From contig MVPY01000063.1 in NCBI GenBank assembly GCA_002067065.1, forward strand, positions 1 to 5,558: a stretch of DNA of 5,558 nucleotides, read 5' to 3'. Positions 5,065-5,558 of this stretch are shown here, in pieces; the stretch's first letter is position 1, and each line of letters opens with the position of its first letter. The translations under genes were made by a program, and so were the position numbers. Source of the DNA: Methanobacterium sp. PtaB.Bin024 (lineage in GTDB: Archaea; Methanobacteriota; Methanobacteria; Methanobacteriales; Methanobacteriaceae). The notes beneath the pieces are model-generated. The model was not told the origin of the DNA and did not search any database. It worked only from the letters and a program-made list of their open reading frames with translations.

Positions 5065-5558
5065 ATGAATAAGATTACCTTAAATGAATTAGACTTATAC
5101 TACCATGATCAGGGAGACGGTTATCCCGTGGTCTTGGTGCATGGTCTGGGAAGTGACCACACTGTTTGGGGAGGAGTCGCCCCGTTACTGGAAGAGAATT
5201 TTCGGGTTCTTGCAGTGGATCTGCGGGGTCATGGCAGATCCAGTAAACCCCCTGGACCCTACAGCATGAAATTATTCTCCAATGATATTAATCAGCTTTT
5301 AAAATCATTGAATATAAACCAGACCCATTTTATGGGTCAATCTATGGGTGGTGCCATACTACAACAAATGGCACTTGAACATAAAGATAAAACCACATCT
5401 TTAACCCTCATTTCCTCATTTGCATGTGTTGATTCCCATATCAACGCAATTTTTAAGGAACTTTTAGATATATTGAGCAAAGAGGCATACAACACATTTT
5501 TTGACCGTTGCCTGGAGTTGGCTAACACTCCAGAATTCATTGAAAAAAACAGGGAATT
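5065..5558 (+). CDS. Alpha/beta hydrolase, 5' part of gene (3' end outside window)
   Basis: The frame is open from ATG 5065 to the right edge, giving 164 complete codons. It has the hallmarks of the alpha/beta hydrolase fold: first strand VVLVHGLGSDHTVW (22-35) with the HG oxyanion-hole motif, DLRGHGRSSKP (52-62), and the nucleophile elbow GQSMGG (91-96) with Ser93 as catalytic residue. The Asp and His of the triad would lie beyond the window. Such proteins hydrolyse small esters, lactones or acyl compounds; BioH and 3-oxoadipate enol-lactonase relatives look alike, and the substrate cannot be told from this part. It appears cytoplasmic, with no signal peptide. ATG 5065 is chosen because it precedes the first strand by a normal distance. 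No ribosome-binding site is visible upstream, so the message may be leaderless. It is divergent from the HEPN-like gene and shares the spacer with the dyad array. Confidence 0.9.
   Translation, partial: MNKITLNELDLYYHDQGDGYPVVLVHGLGSDHTVWGGVAPLLEENFRVLAVDLRGHGRSSKPPGPYSMKLFSNDINQLLKSLNINQTHFMGQSMGGAILQQMALEHKDKTTSLTLISSFACVDSHINAIFKELLDILSKEAYNTFFDRCLELANTPEFIEKNRE

Noticed and set aside
5337..5540. Minus-strand 67-residue open frame within the hydrolase
   Set aside because: It is antisense to the clear alpha/beta hydrolase frame, which includes the Ser93 elbow region, and has no domain or upstream signals.

Overview
The window looks archaeal, probably a methanogen of the Methanobacteriales. 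This is inferred from AT-rich spacers with TATA-type promoter elements, frequent AGA/AGG and ATA codons, a COG1205-type helicase carrying tetratricopeptide repeats, and a HEPN/minimal-nucleotidyltransferase-like pair. No rRNA or tRNA gene is visible to confirm the taxon.

Layout, left to right. (1) The 3' part of a plus-strand zinc-ribbon protein gene, with its start outside the window. (2) A plus-strand DUF488 gene (508-990). (3) A 937-residue plus-strand SF2 helicase (1062-3875) of the YprA/MrfA-Hrq1 type, with a cysteine cluster and four TPR units fused at its C-terminus. (4) A minus-strand two-gene unit (4848 down to 3900), convergent with the helicase: a small HEPN-like protein, then a GSX10DXD nucleotidyltransferase whose start overlaps the end of the first gene. 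(5) A spacer (4849-5064) holding a good TATA box for the minus-strand unit and three tandem copies of a dyad-symmetric 39-40 bp repeat. (6) The 5' part of a plus-strand alpha/beta hydrolase gene, cut by the window edge.

The most interesting part is 3900-5010. A translationally coupled gene pair with toxin-antitoxin-like features (Rx6H in one protein, GSX10DXD in the other) is preceded by an operator-like array. The first dyad of the array touches the TATA box of the pair. This suggests a self-regulated module related to, but not a standard example of, HEPN-MNT (type VII) systems. The helicase with its TPR tail is a second point of interest. DUF488 and the helicase are co-directional, but each has a possible promoter of its own, so joint function is only a guess.
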